NCBI GenBank assembly: GCA_013398175.1
Contig: VZRZ01005945.1
Span: 745,278 to 809,277 of the forward strand
Origin: Climacteris rufus
Taxonomy: Eukaryota; Chordata; Aves; Passeriformes; Climacteridae
Direction: 5' to 3'
Length of the DNA: 64,000 nt
Shown: piece by piece, positions 12,376 through 26,262 of the stretch
Layout: the number at the start of each line of letters is the position of its first letter
Position numbering within the stretch: position 1 is the first letter of the stretch
Translations under genes and position numbers: made by a program
Notes under the pieces: model-generated
What the model was told of the DNA's origin: nothing
Database searches by the model: none
The model's input: the letters and a program-made list of their open reading frames with translations, nothing else

Positions 12376-13080
12376 CTGGCATGGGTCAGATCATGCCAGC
12401 ATTCAAAAGCAGCTTTTGTGTCTGATAATAAATAGCTTGTTGCAGTTGCATCAGTATTCTCCTTTCTATCTTACTTTACCACTGTCTTGTGCAGTTCCAT
12501 TTTTCTTCCAGTATTAATTACTTCATTATTGCTTATTCTCAGTTCTTCTTTGAGTGACAAAGCCATCATCTTGTCAACAGGTTATCTTCCTCAGTCTTGG
12601 CTCCTGTACGTATTTTTCACCCTGCCAGCTTTCCTCAGGGCCATGTCTCCAGTTTCTCGCTTTCAGCCCATCAATACCTCCAGCTGAGCCAACTGCAAAC
12701 CCGATTTGTGCTGAGCTGCATCCTGCCCCAGGCCAGGGAGGGTGAAGTGTTTCACACCGATGTTGCAATGGCCCATCAGAGGGTCCTGCCCAGGATTGGA
12801 CTCTTGTCCGTCAGGAATGTCTTTGCTTCTATAGCTGACACTTTTCTGATTGTCCCTGGGTAGGACCTCCTCCTCCCCTGACCCACAATTTACAGCCTGA
12901 TTCACTGGTTTTGGAGCCATCTGGAACCACCCTGCAGCCCCATCACCCCTATCTTGTGGCTGCTGGCTGGGGCAACCAGCAGCACCAGTGTCCCATCCAT
13001 CCCCAACTCTTTTCTGACTGAACATTTGACATAGACAACATATGTTTGAACAGCATGTATACAAGTAACTGCTTAAAGAA
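12376..13080. other. GC-elevated stretch with a 133-codon open frame
   Basis: The part from about 12590 to 13020 is more GC-rich than its surroundings. On the minus strand 12663-13064 stays open for 133 codons, one of the longer frames in the window outside repeats and N. Its translation has a Cys-rich start (MYTCCSNICCLCQMF) followed by a Gly/Gln/Asp-rich middle. I see no signal peptide, domain or repeat. Frames on the plus strand overlap it. It may be an unclassified repeat, an exon of a non-coding RNA, or chance; I would not call it a gene. Confidence 0.3.
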
Positions 13081-14005
13081 ATTCTGTGGTGTCAGTCAGC
13101 CCCAGCACCTCACAATAAATCTGATGAGCCTGTGTAAATCATGGAGCAAAAGCTGGGTTTTACTTTACAAAGCACATGATGCCATGTGTGTTTTTAAAAA
13201 TATGTGTATTTCTGCCTCTTAATTGTTGAAAACAGCAATACAGATATTCGCTGCTGGGTAACAATTAACTGTTGTAATGTTTGCACTCCACAGGTCCTTA
13301 ACTTCACAGCTCATAGGACAAGACAGACAGCAGCTCCATGTTGAAGGTCAGCTGGTGGGAACAGGCAGGTGAGCACAGAGTTTGGTACAAGCAAACAGAT
13401 TTGTAATTAGTAACATCAGGGTTGTTTCCAAGCATGACGGATGTGATGACTTTCTCCTAAGTTTGAATAAATGAAAAAGAAAATAGAAAGCCTGATTTAA
13501 AAACAGGGCCCTGATCTGCATAGAATTTTCCTTTAATGGCAGACTTACAGGGGCCTCAGGAGATATTATCCAGATGCATGACTTCCTCTAACTGATGACA
13601 AAGTCTTTGATGTCACTTATTACTCGGAACTAATTCTGAGATTGTAACTTTGTGTTCAAGTATGCAAGAGGCATTCTACTGCACGCAGCTAAAAAAATAA
13701 ATAAATGCCACCATACTTCTAGGCATTTTTTAGATCTTCTATCCAAGTCTTCCTTCTAACTTGAATATTTATTCCTTAGTAGTTGCACTGGTAAAATGTG
13801 TCAGTCTCTCAACAAGGAGTAAGGGTTAATTCACGTCAAAGTGATTCTAAAACTACAAACTACAAACTATTCCAGTAATTTCACCGTCTGAAATTTCTCC
13901 TATTTTATAAAACATACCACAGGGGTAAAAATAAAATATTTTTTTTAAAATTAAGAAACAGACAATACAATTTATTCTTTATTCATTCAAAAGAGAAGAC
14001 AGATC

Positions 14006-14035
14006 TGGGCAGCTAGAATATGGGCAGCTAGAATA
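14006..14035. repeat. 15-bp direct tandem repeat (two copies)
   Basis: TGGGCAGCTAGAATA occurs twice, head to tail, without mismatch. It is a simple local duplication by replication slippage. Confidence 0.85.
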
Positions 14036-14167
14036 CATGCACTACATAAGAAAATGCAGCATATGAGTAATCTTGCCAGTTTCAACTCTTTAGTCTTAAC
14101 TTCTTGATGCCTTCCAGTTAAAAATAAAACCGACAAAAACTAAAAGTAAATTTTAAAAAGTCTTGGC

Positions 14168-14200
14168 AAAACAAAAAAAAAAAAAAAAAAAAAGAAAAAA
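14168..14200. repeat. A-rich tract
   Basis: An almost pure A run interrupted by one C and one G. I see no upstream sequence that would make it the tail of a retroposed transcript, so I treat it as simple low-complexity sequence. Confidence 0.85.
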
Positions 14201-15709
14201 CACCTACTATTTTGAAACGTATTCGCTCTGCTAAGTGAACCTGTCACAGAAAATGGCCCATTCTTAGGGCTGAGAGAGTGTCTGTGCCTTTCAGCATTAA
14301 ACAAATTGGCTTTGAGTAAAGTTGTTTCAAGAAAGGATGGGTATAAGAAATTGTTCTGAGTCTGTGCTCAGAAATTTACAGTAGACCTCCCATGGTCAAA
14401 CTGAGATCCGGTTAGTCGCATCATTTCTCTAATGGTATTAGAGAAACAAATCATATCAGAAATTCTGTCATAATGGGATTGCAAAATACAAGATACTGAT
14501 TGGAATGAAAGTTGCTAATGCTGTAGGGCACAGCTATCCCTGGATGTAATTGCTGTCACTTCTTACTAAATAGTCATTAACCAACCTGAGGTAACATTGG
14601 ATTAGAGTTGATTCTAGTAAAATATGCAGTTATCTTGTGAGGTCTGCTTGTCAGAAATAATCAGAAACAGACTTTTATAATGTTTTCCCAATTATTCAAT
14701 ATTAATTTAATTTAAAAATATGTAAATTGGGACTTAATATATAAATAAATCTCTGAGTTAGCTGATTAAAATCCTTGAATCAGAGCAAGGACCCTTTTGA
14801 TGTGTGATACTGTTGCTGGTATTAGATAATAGAATTAAATTCTCAGCAGTGCAGATTAGGATACTGGTTTAGATCAAGTGTTAGTTTTCCAAAATAATGA
14901 TTAGCTACAAGAAGTGCATAATATGACCATAAAATTATTGATTGTCTTGGTAATTGGTCTTTTGTATTTGACTAGTTTATCAGTTAAACCTCTTTTGATT
15001 TCTAGCTGCTGCAGGGCCAAGCCACATGGGTATTTTGGGCTACTGACATACCAGAGCAACGTAATTTCTTGCATTGCTTGAATAAAGAAGCAACAAGTCC
15101 GATATCAAAATGAGTTTTTAGCCTTTAGATTGTGGCAGAAGAACGTGGTTATTGGTTAACACAATCTAGAAGAGGAGATCTTTATGTACCACAGTTTAAA
15201 AAGAGTAAATTCTGATTATGTATGTGGGGTTTTTTTTATGAAGTTCCCCCAATTTAGGAGTTGTAGGTTTCAGTTTGGAGAAGGTTTTGAAGTTAAATCA
15301 CAGCATCTGACCCTACAAAAAGTTTTTACTAAATAAGAGAGGGGCAAAAATCCACTTCCAAACAAGTGGGGTAAATAGCTTCATCCAGAGAGATATCAGG
15401 ATATAATAGATTATCTGTAGAACGTAGGAATGCTCAACAACAAAGTTCTGTCAGTACTGTAGGGACAAAGTAAACTTGTTAAAAACACATTAATTTTGAT
15501 TTTCCAATGGAAAATAGAAAATATAAAATATTTAGGCGCATAAATAAAAATGTAATAAGAAGAGATCTGTAATTTTTATGCAGGAAGAAAGTAAAGAGAA
15601 AGTGAAATACTTGGATTTTCTGTCCCCAGAAAAATTTAATTCAATGTTCATAGATATACAACAGGATAACAGGAATACCAAGAAAGTAGCAGTTCTTCTT
15701 TGAGGTACA

Positions 15710-15982
15710 TGTGAAAAGGGCAAGAGGCAACATACACATGCTATTGCAGGCATGTGTACCAGAAAAAGGTGAGGATTAATTCTTATAAAAGAGTGGTCAG
15801 AAATTGGAACTGTTTCTCTAAAAAGATTTCATAATTTCCACCCATGAAGGTACTCTAAACTCAACTGGACAAAGCCGTCAGCAACTTCTGACTTTGAAGT
15901 CAGCTGTGCTTTGACTTGGAACTGGTACAGATGACCTCCAAAGGTCTAATACAACTTAAATTATTCTGCAATTCTGTGATCT
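15710..15982 (+). mobile_element. CR1 LINE 3'-end remnant, diverged
   Basis: The order of blocks follows the avian CR1 3' end: GGGCAAGAGGCAA, then AGAGTGGTCAGAAATTGGAACTG, then AACTGGACAAAGCC, then GATGACCTCCAAAGGTC, ending TTCTGCAATTCTGTGAT. Each is recognisable but substituted, so the copy is old and the coding frame is destroyed. Orientation is plus. The 5' limit is uncertain and could lie as far left as about 15500. Confidence 0.82.
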
Positions 15983-15984
15983 TT

Positions 15985-18900
15985 CCTAAATAAGGTAATT
16001 AGTTTTCTATACTTATTAAATGTGATTGATTTAATGACTCTGGACATATCAAACTTAATGGGAGTGACACCAGAAGTTCTTTTGGTATTTGCTGGTGGTA
16101 TTTGAACTAGGATGTGGTTTATACATGTGAAATTCCAGGGCAGAGTGGAAAAGAAGTGTCTGTACAGCTTTCCTAGGCTAACAGTAAGTGGCCTCATTCA
16201 ACTGTGTGGAAGGATTAATGAGTATTATTTCAATATCCAAACTTTTTACAGTATGTCATCTTTGCATTATCAGCACTTTTTTTACTCTCTAGGAAAGATA
16301 TAGCATGCATCAAGATCTCCCACAAGACCAAGATCTGTCTTGATCTTTATTTTGTAGACTTTAGAGGCATCCCATGCATTTTAGTAATTTTCTTGAATGG
16401 TTTTGCCTGTTGTGCTGTCAGATTTATTGGCTTCTTCACAACTTGTCTATATTTTAGGTTTTAATGATGATGCAAATTCCAGCTTTTGCTGTTTGTTTAT
16501 GTGTTTGCTTCTTCCCTTGTTCATTTATAAAGCTGGAACCTCCTTATGTTTCATCTGTATGGCTGTCTCAGTTTGATATCATCTTCACAGCATCAGGAAT
16601 AAATTACAAGTGCAGTCTTTTTACCCACTGATATATGTTTGATCACTGCAAACAGTTTAGCTTTCATGAATCCTAGCCATAATACACTTGATAATATGTT
16701 CTTATGTTTTTTCTAATATGGTTTTACAACAAGCCACTTTTACCATTTCCTTCTATGTAATCAGATAACTTGTTTCTAAGATTTTAATCAAGCAATATTT
16801 CAACAATTTCTATGTCAGTTTTCAGAGTGCAGATCCCTTATGTAGTAGTACCAAGTAGAGATCTGACTTCCCAGGTTTTTTGTAATGTCCTTTCAATGCC
16901 TTTAACAGCATTTCACACAAAACCATAGGGAGTGAATGCTAGAAATCAAAAGCAACATGGGTACAACTGTAGTCTTCTGAAAAGGATTTAAACTCATAAA
17001 AGTCAACCTGCAAGTCATATCACTGCTGCAGTGGGTACTCACATGACAGAACCGTGGGTGCCTTTCAGGGTTACATATTTAGCAATTACAGTATTTAATG
17101 ATGTTATTTATGGAGAGCATTACAACAGGGTTGAAAAAATAAATTCACATTATGCCATTATTTCCAGTATTATTACCAGTATTATTTTCAAACATATGCC
17201 AACAGCAAAGTGATGAGCCACTTTTCCTCTTCAACTACTTTATAGGTAGTGTCTCTCTTTTTGACAATATTATATGATGGTGTCTTGCTTTAACATTTGT
17301 GGACCAGAAAGATTATTCATTTTTACAAGTCACACTTGCTGAAAGAGATCAGTGCACAGTTTGATGTTATCTAGCTACCTTTGTGCCAGTAACCTAGAGC
17401 CCTTTAGAACTGGCTGAGAAAAACAAACATATACAGCATGATTCATCTAACCTGGTTTAGATGGCTACTCCAGGAGATGAGATGAATCACCTTCCTAAGA
17501 ACATTTGTTCTCTCTACTGAATGGAAAGAGAGCTTAAACAACTCATAGGAAGATCACTGTGCTGTGGATTACTGAGTTTGGTCTGATGAATCCTGATCTT
17601 AACACCCTGATTTTTGACCTGCAAGTAACAGTTCTATTATTATTATTGGCTTAGTTGTTGTTACTGATATTACTATGATCACCATTACTATTACTGAATT
17701 TATGCAAAGGGATTAGTTCAAAATACATTTGCTCAGAATTGTCATCTCGATATATTCATGGATTTACCTGCCTAGAAAAATTAATATGAGGTATCATTCT
17801 CAAACTGTTTTGTTGCTTAGCAAAATCAAATATGTCATTGCAAGCAGAAGTCACAATATTGTAGCATCCATCTTAGTTGCACATTTTTATATGTTTGGTT
17901 CTGCATTTTTGATGCAACTTTGAAGAAAAATTTGGAGTTGACTCAGCTTTGGTGATTTTTCAGTATAATTTCTATGCTGACTGTGTAAAGTTCAGTAAGT
18001 TTCTTCTTGCTGTAGTATATGCTTGAAGTACTATCCAGGTAAAATCAACAGCAGGGGACTTCTGAAGACAATTCGTAACACCGTGAATTTCCTATTACAT
18101 AAAATATAAGAAATGTTATTTTAGCTTTATCTTTTAAAATATTTTATTATTGAGACCTCTTTGACTAAACAATTTACAAATAATGCTATTCCAAGATTAT
18201 AAATTGTAACTCAAATTATGTTGCTCATCTTCTACATTCAACAAAACCTTGAGTATTTTCTTTCCTCTTAGAAATTACTTTTTTCAGGCAACCAAGGCAT
18301 TCTCATAAGAATATTTTTATTTGTGATTCTTACCTCAAGGCATATTGGCATGGATGTAGAGTCTTATACAAACAATACAATAATCAAGGTCTGTGAAAGA
18401 TAATGTTTATAGATAATAGTTAATATATTTAATAATTATATAATATAATTAATAAATCTTTGGAATCCCTTTTCATGTCACATAAAAAATATTTTCCAGT
18501 TCAGATGAAGCACTAAAAGAATATGGAAGTATATTTTATTAATTTCAAAATGAAGCTATATGGGGAGAACAAATATTGCCCAGTAATGATAGTGGAACTC
18601 TGTGCAGCTAAGCATTATTTTAAGTTGTGAGAAGCAGTGTGGAATTACAGGAGTTTATTCTCTGACATTGTCCTACTTAAATCTTTTTCTTCTGTTTGCT
18701 TCACAAAAAGGGACTAGTCAGAGTAGCCTAAAAATAAAGCAAAGCAAAACTAACACCCCTTTCTGTGAAGAAATGGGTAAAAATATTTATTAATTTCATA
18801 GAAGCCTTTCTTCAGCCACCAGAGAAGGAGGCATTTCAGATTCAGCTCAGATTGACTGTGACTTAAGTGGCAGCTTAACATAAAGGTCAAAGCTAAATTG

Positions 18901-19637
18901 TAAGGCTTTTGAGAATTTCTATCTTTTATTTAAATATAATTTAAATATTTATCTTTTGAATGTCAGAATAATTAAACAATTTGAAATCACTATCACAGGT
19001 TATTGTTATCATTAGGTAAAAATATTTTTCCTCTAAAACATTTGTTACATTATAAGTAGATGCTTCTGAGTTCAGTTTAGAAATAAAAAGTTTAATTGGT
19101 TTGGGAGGCACAGAAACACAAACTAGACAACCATACTGATCCTTCATTTTCTTAAATATATTTATTTGCTTTTAATGAAGAGAATAATATGAGAAGAGTT
19201 TAATAAAAAAATAGTTAGAATCATAAAAATGCTGACAGGTCCCTTCTGTAAGTGGAAAATCAGACTTAGGGTCAAGTGCAGTTAGGCTCTTCTGTAAATT
19301 CCTTCTGTCATCAAAATGTTTTTGGGTAATTTTTGCTTTGACAAAAAATATTAAATAAAACAGTAGAAGACTGCCTAGCATTTTCTTCTGCCTGTAAGGT
19401 GATATATATAATCTTTTATTTTTTATCTTTTTTTTTTTTTTTTTTTAAGCAGATCTTTAGGTGTATACAAANCGGCATTTAGGTGTTGACAAGATTAGTA
19501 TCTGAATTGTAGGTGCCTCAAACTTTATTGGAAGCATGTTTCAGATCTTAAAGACTGCAATTCCAATTATTTATTGGGCTAAGTATTTTTTCACCATGAG
19601 GAAAAAAACTCTTGACAATCATTTGAACAAAAATTGG
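15985..19637. other. AT-rich stretch, no gene seen
   Basis: I find no coding region, RNA gene or recognisable transposon. Noted contents: ATT/ATC-rich short repeats at 17636-17700, a CCAGTATTATT doublet near 17165-17190, and very AT-rich DNA around 18405-18460 and 18920-18960. Frames are all below about 80 codons. Confidence 0.55.
19428..19446. repeat. Poly-T tract
   Basis: A run of 19 T follows a mixed T-rich lead-in from about 19412. One ambiguous base (N) occurs shortly after, at 19472, suggesting local sequencing difficulty. Confidence 0.85.
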
Positions 19638-19643
19638 GCTGTA

Positions 19644-19949
19644 TGTTGCCCTGAATTTTGCAGTTCTGGATGTTATCATTCTTTTGTAGCTAGTATCTCA
19701 CATACTTCTCTGTAAACATAGCCATGTTATTGTAACAGTATCTTATTGTTTACATTCCTTTCTCCTGGGCACAGAAGTTTAATGGACATTTCCTTTGACC
19801 AGTGTGATTGAGGAACAACAAGCTCTCCCCTCCAATGGACAGTGATTTCTAAAATGTATATAAAATAAACCAGGTGGGTCTCGCCCAGTAGTTGCTTCTT
19901 ACTCTCCTAACTGGTGTCTGTCTCCTTCGTTCGTGTTGTTACTGTGACA
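19644..19949 (+). mobile_element. Solo LTR, family A, copy 3
   Basis: Starts TGTTGCCCTG and ends TTACTGTGACA. It is flanked by a perfect 6-bp duplication GCTGTA at 19638-19643 and 19950-19955. It is homologous to the copy at 5292-5606 along its whole length, in the same orientation and with similar length (306 versus 315 bp). The promoter block reads ATGTATATAAAATAAACC near 19855-19872, again with TATA and AATAAA overlapping. No internal retroviral sequence adjoins it. This copy and the one at 5292 define the family termini best. Confidence 0.94.
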
Positions 19950-19955
19950 GCTGTA

Positions 19956-22900
19956 TATAGTGGTCAGTGGAATATACAATATAGCCTGGGCTCATGTACA
20001 ATGCTATATTTCTTAGATTTACCTCTTTATTTGGAGGAAAATCTAGGCTTTCTCACATAGTCCTCCCTTTACCTATATGTCTTCACTCTCAAAGGAGAAG
20101 GAAATAAAGCCTGAATATCTGCAGGAGCCAGAGCTACAGAAACTATGGTGCTGTTGTATGAAAATGTTATGTAAGGGCTTCTGTTTCTCTGGGCAGAAAT
20201 GAAGGTAATCATGACACTAAGTTTGGTGTTAGACATTTCACTTACTACTGTCTTGCACCCTTCAAGAAGAAGATAGGTGACAGTGGAGACAAGGATGTGC
20301 TGCATAAAAGATGTGTGCTGAGAGAACAACCCTATTCTCACCTAGTGTTTTGATTCTGTGAACCCAGACATTGTGGTTTGGTTTTTCTTTAGAGGGAATT
20401 GCACTGTTTTCCTGTTTGAGGGCATGTTTTCCAGGGTAGTAAAAAAAGCATAAGTATTTGGACTGTGTGTTAATGTTTGTCACAAACCTTCAGTGTTTGA
20501 GAGAATCTGACAGCAAATGAGAGCAGTGGAAATTAATCTGAGGTGTATTCTCTACTTCTTTTCAGCCATTACTCTGAACTTAAGGCAAACAGATGGCCAA
20601 GAATTTCTTTGAAATATTAAGTGATTCAATAGGAACATCTCTCAGGGTGTAATTTACATGCTATTTGAAGCTTAATTTTTTCAGTTGTTGTTTTTTTTTT
20701 CACCCAAAAATATTAAAGCATAAAGGAACAAAAGCTAAGATGTACTTTTCTGTGAAGACAATAACAATAACATTTAGATCACAAGCTACTTGCTCTTACT
20801 GTGACATTAAATTTATTTAGTTGTTATACAAGCACTCATTATAGTTCCTCAGTATACTTTTTCATATGTCAAAACAAATAATATAATATTATGATTCCTT
20901 AATTTTTAATGCACCGAAATATGTTTATATGGGCTATAAAAACCTCAGGAATAGCAGTGGAATTTTGATAGATTGTTCTCCATGGCTACTTGGCAGCTGA
21001 TCAAAGCTGCTGAGTCCTGCAATAATGTAAGTCCTTGACAACCATGATCCTGTTGTTTTTCTCAGTATAGCTACAGGTACAGGGGATACACCCTCTCCTG
21101 CAGCATTACCAGAGAACAGTCTTCCCTCCTAAAACACAAAGGCAAGAGGGAGAGACTGAAGGTATTTGTTTTATGTGAAAAAAGAATGCACAGAGTTGCA
21201 TATTCCAATTCCTTTTCTAGAGGTTAGATTTGATTAATAAAGTGCTATTTTTCTTTGATACTGTAAAGGCCCTTCCTAAGATTGATTTAATTATTTGAGT
21301 CTGCTTAATCTAAAAATTGTCTTGCTATGTTGATTTTGTTAGCATAAACCAGGATTTAAATGTCTAAAACATGTATGATTTAACACCTTTGTAGTTGTTC
21401 CTGGGGTGGGATGTCCAATAAGAACTCAGAATCACAGAACTGGTCTGTATTTCACTCGGTAATGCTGTTCCCTCAGTAATAATGCTCTTGCCTAGTTTAC
21501 CTGCTATACTGTATCATCTTTTCTTTCTTTCACTAAAACATTTATTTGCTTCTGGAGAAATTACTGCTAATCACAACCATTTACTTAGGATCCTCCTGAG
21601 TGGCTGGACTTAGCATAAAAAAATCTCTCATGGGATAATATTTCATAGTTAGTGTGTTTAACAAACTACCACCGACATTTTCTTTTATTTTTAAACAGTA
21701 CATGTTTCTTCCACATCAGTATATAAAAACAGCAGAGCAAATACTTCTGTACTGAAAAGTGGAAAGAATACTCTACAGGTTGTTCTGATTCCTGTGGTAG
21801 TATAATGTTTGACTTAAGATTGTGTTGCTGACCTGTGCAACCTGTGATCCACTATTACCTCAAATCTTGGTCTGCTTCCTGCCTGGCCATTCTTCACCCT
21901 GTGTTTCATTAACTGGATATGCTTGCTCAAATAAGTAAACTGCATTATTTACATACAGAATTCCACAGCTATCAAGACATTTTTAAACTTTTCAATGTAA
22001 AGTTAGACTTCAATATTTTCCTGCAATATATTCATAGTCTCACCCAGATCAAAGTAATTTAAATAGTAATAAGAAAACAGTAAAAGCTAACAAGTTTGTT
22101 CCCATAATCTCAAGACAGGTTCCCATGCAGTACAGTTTGAGATGTTTTTCATTATTTGCCAATGAACTGTTCTGCAACCATGGCTATCTATCTAGTTTTA
22201 CATCCAACCTGTAGTACTTTTTTTGTGTTCCTTTCCTTCCTACTTTATGAGCTTTAATGGACTCAAAATAGAATACCTACAGCTTCCCCTATCTGCAAGG
22301 CCTGCTACTGTCACAAAAGACAAGTATATTGGTCTGACATATGCCAGATTCTATTTGATCTTCTTCTTTCATTATTTCCCAGATCATTAAAATACTTTGA
22401 TTAGCACTCCAGTGTTCTTCTGGTTAGCAAAAAAAAAAAGATTCAAGAATTAGAATCATAGGAAATGAGGTAATAATTGGTGTTATTTGCAGAAGACTTA
22501 CTGAATAAACTTGACTGTAAAAAATTCAGAGGTGCTAAGGAACTCTGATTGTTCAGCCATCTAAATTTCCTATGTAAACAGGTTGAATCTGAGGCATTTG
22601 TGTATGAAACAGATTTTCCTCAGAGAGCTGTTAGTGCCAAAAGAATAGGTTTGACTCTGGTTTCATTTGCATCAGTACTTCAGTGAAGTAAACAGAGAAA
22701 AGCATATAAAAATGTTTATGTCTATGGTCTCATTATCAAGAACCAACTTTTAACTTGTACATATGCAAGTATATTTTTATTGAAAATAGCTGTAAAATAA
22801 CATTAGAAAGGCCTTTGTTATTTAAAAATTATTTGTTGGTGATCTGGTTTTACTTTTTTATGGATTTTTTCCTTGTTCATAAATAATTTATATTTTTAAT

Positions 22901-25900
22901 AAGGATATATTCTTCTTCATACGTACAGATGATGGGAATTGGATGGTTTTGGAGAAGGGGTGAGTGAGGCTGTGGGAGTGCAGAAGCTGTAGACAAAATG
23001 TTGCTTTGTCATTAATTGTGATAACCGTGACATCCCAAATGCTCACTTTGCTTTCAGCGTGTGAAAATTCAGCTGAGAATTTAACTTTCTTCTTGAATCA
23101 GGGTAACTTTTAGTAATGAGATTATTCTCCCTGTGCTTTGGATATGCTAAGCCCAAACAATACATTCAACTTTAACTCTAAGCCAGTATTGTCAAAACAG
23201 CGTAGTTTGGAAATTAACAATTAGGAGAAAATGTCTTACTACAGTAATTCCTTTAGGCATCTCTTGGCTGACTCAACTTCATCCTTTCTGAAAAATGATG
23301 CATCATCACCTTGGCAAAGCTTTCAGATACTGTGTTCCCAAAAATGAATATAGCATTTACATTCATTTTCCCTGTTGCTCTTGGGTTGCTTTTTCTGGTT
23401 TTAAATATTTCTATTTACTTCTCATAGTTCCATTCCTTCTTCTCCATCACAAGCAGTAATGAATGTATTCATACCTTCTTTTCCATAAACAAAGAAATGT
23501 GTATCAACATTATTAGTGCATAAATGGTTCAAAGGTGCTGAAATTCGTGCCAGATGCTTCAATGACTCATTACCAAATGATGAAATGTCTGCAAGCTTAA
23601 CAAGATATTAATTTTTCCTGCTGGAAATGTCTTTTTACAAAGGTCTTTTTCTATTGAGAGCCATCATTGATCACAATTCTTCAATATGCAGAATCAACAA
23701 CAGCTGAGCAGTCAGCTTACAAAACAGAGCAATTTGATTCTGCTGCTTGTATTAAACCATGATTTTATAACAGTCAATTACTGAGAGAAATTTAAATAAG
23801 ATATCTTGAAGAAAAAGGTACTTAAGAAAATGGTGCTAATATGTTTGTTGGGGTTTTTTTCAGCTTTAAAGACAAGTGTTAGTTTGGACTATGAAAAAAA
23901 AAGGATTTTTTTTATTCCCTACAGCTTGATTAAAAACAAAATTAGTTGTCATTTGGAAAGAGGAAGGCATGTGAAAGTTGTTAAATATCTAATAAACCAA
24001 AATATATTTAGGCATCATTCAGTCTGATCAGAGCTTTGGTCAGTGCCTCAGCCTGATTACCTGTGCCTCTTCTGGCTCATTTTTATTCCACTTTCTACTA
24101 AGGCTGTGACTTATTTCAACCAAACTAATTCAGCAAATAGAGAATAATTATATATTCTAAAATTAATAACCATTCTTTTCCCAGTCTCATCTGCTTTACC
24201 TTCTGATATATGAGGCACACTCATATTTTAAATGGAGCCATGTCCTGAGATGCAACATTGAATATCACACTGAAAATTATTTTCATTATCCAATATACTG
24301 ATTTTTTTTAAGCTGTTTTAGTGTCCATTAGGACACTTGGATAGCTGAGACTGACTTCTACTTGATCACTGCTGGTGAGCTGCATGCTGTTTGGATTTCA
24401 ATGCGTTTTCATTTTTATCTACATTTGAAACTGAACACTAAAGCAAAAAATGTAATGAGAATTGAGAGATTTTCTTTTTAATAGTTGATGAAATTAAATG
24501 TCATACAGACATTGACATTTTCTCTGTAACATGTTCATTCCCATGGAAGTTACTACACATTTTACATTAAAAAAGAACACTCAGAATTTATAATAATTAA
24601 TCCATTTATTCTGTAAATAGTATTTTCAGTTCCCATGCTAAAAGGAGGAAGCAAAGTGGATAGAGTCCTATTTCTAGGCAGCATCACTTGGCTGTCAGGC
24701 ATTATCACAATGATGCATTGTTTAGAATACAAATGTTATGAGGAAATGTGGATCAAAAAGAAGTTTTCCATGTATTGACTTTTTTCTTGTGAAGTTTAAT
24801 GAAAATGTAATCCTCTAAATTAACAGCTTCATGTAAAAGTCATTACAATAGATGGAAACATATCCATTCACTTAACAAGTCTTTAAAGCAAGCATTTAAG
24901 TAGATTTTAATGTTTTTTGCTCCAGCCTGATGAATATTATCTTTGTTATAGAGATGATGCTGTGAATTTGTGGAAAGGTTAAATGTTGATTCCAAGGCCA
25001 TAGAATGAGACAGGTGGAAAACCAAAACTTAAATATTATTAGTTCTCTGTCTGTACTTAATCTAAGTTACTGGTTTTATCTAAATAAATGAATTAAGGAT
25101 AATTTTTTTAGAGGCAATATATATTCAAATATCTCTTGATTATAATGTCATAAAAAATAACATCTGAACACTTTTTATTTGCAACAAAGAACCAATATGA
25201 TTCTAGAGAGACTGCAGTTAAAAATAGTCAGATAAGATTATGTAACAAAGTGAATAAGAAGCCTGTGTAGGAAATATTCATATACTGATTAAAAACATTA
25301 TGGTTACAGTGGTCTTTGTTAAAAAATGAAATAATATTTTCTTAGTTTTATTGCTAAGTTATCTCTGAGAAATTAGTGGAATTAATAGGAACATTTTCAG
25401 TGGTGTTTTGACTGGATTGCTTAGGCTAATTGTTAAACCAGAGAGGCATGCAAATAACACTATATTTACGGAAAAATAAGCCTTCAAAGTCAACCATATA
25501 AAGTGCTGCGAGAAGAGAGGACAAATGCAATATGAAAGCCAAACACCAGAACAGTTACAAAAAAAGAATTGTGCAAAACTGATGACAAACAACACTGGCA
25601 GTTTAGAAATAATTAGCCATGACCATTATTACCTAGGGGTCACTTTGGCAACCAGTTGCAATGAACTTAGATGAAAACTACACATGAATTTACAGAGGAA
25701 TTAAATACCTAAATTATTTATGTGCTTCTTAAAATGTTCCAAATATGCCCACGTAAGTTATCAGTGCAGTATTCACTGTTGTTGCAATGCTATTAAATGT
25801 TGGACAAGGTGATAGCGGAGTTTTGGAAGAAAAAATTCCTTCTGCTGTATGTTGCAGCACAGCTCCCAGTGTGGGGCCTTCATTCATTGTAATCAGCACT

Positions 25901-26060
25901 CCTAGAGCACTTCCTTAGAGCAAGGGAGGGGGAAGAGGCCTCTTCCCATTCCTCAGCAAAGCTGTCATGGGTAGTGGCACTTCGGATGCCAAAGGAAGGA
26001 AGAGGGTCAGGCCTAACCATGTGGACTTGACCTCAGGGGGCCAGAAGACTAATCCTGACA
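19956..26060. other. Long AT-rich stretch, no gene seen
   Basis: Six kilobases without a supportable gene or repeat. Frames are below about 90 codons and their translations show no domain. Isolated AGAATCA-type words (for example 21427 and 22452) recall CR1 tails but lack neighbouring CR1 sequence. Because the tract is so free of recognisable transposons it could hold conserved non-coding elements, but that cannot be judged from one sequence. Confidence 0.55.
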
Positions 26061-26061
26061 A

Positions 26062-26262
26062 TCACAGAATCATAAAATCATTGAATGGTTTGGGCTGGAA
26101 GTGACTTTAGGATCATCTGGTTCCAACCCCCTAGCCATGGGCAGGGACACTTTCCACTAAACCAGATTGCTCCAAGCCCCATCCAACCTGACTTTGAACA
26201 CTTCCAGGAATTGGGCATCCATAACTTTGGGCAGAAAAGTTCTCTTGTTCTCTGTTCCAGAA
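26062..26262 (-). mobile_element. CR1 LINE 3' end
   Basis: The plus strand reads AATCACAGAATCATAAAATC, then GAATGGTTTGGGCTGGAAGT, GGTTCCAACCCC, GCCATGGGCAGGGACACTT and CCCCATCCAACCTGACTTTG. This is the exact inverse order of the avian CR1 3' untranslated region. The match fades after GGGCATCCATAACTTTGGGC, so only about 200 bp of the 3' end was inserted or survives. Sequence is well conserved, suggesting a relatively recent copy. A somewhat GC-rich segment (25850-26060) lies just outside it and is unassigned. Confidence 0.93.

Larger units (their letters stand above)
13081..15705. other. AT-rich stretch, no gene seen
   Basis: No coding signal. It contains a 15-bp direct repeat, an A-rich tract (both listed separately) and a short ACTACAAA repeat near 13850-13870. 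Immediately before the CR1 remnant at 15710, about 15500-15709 may be further eroded CR1, but I cannot align it with confidence. Confidence 0.5.
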
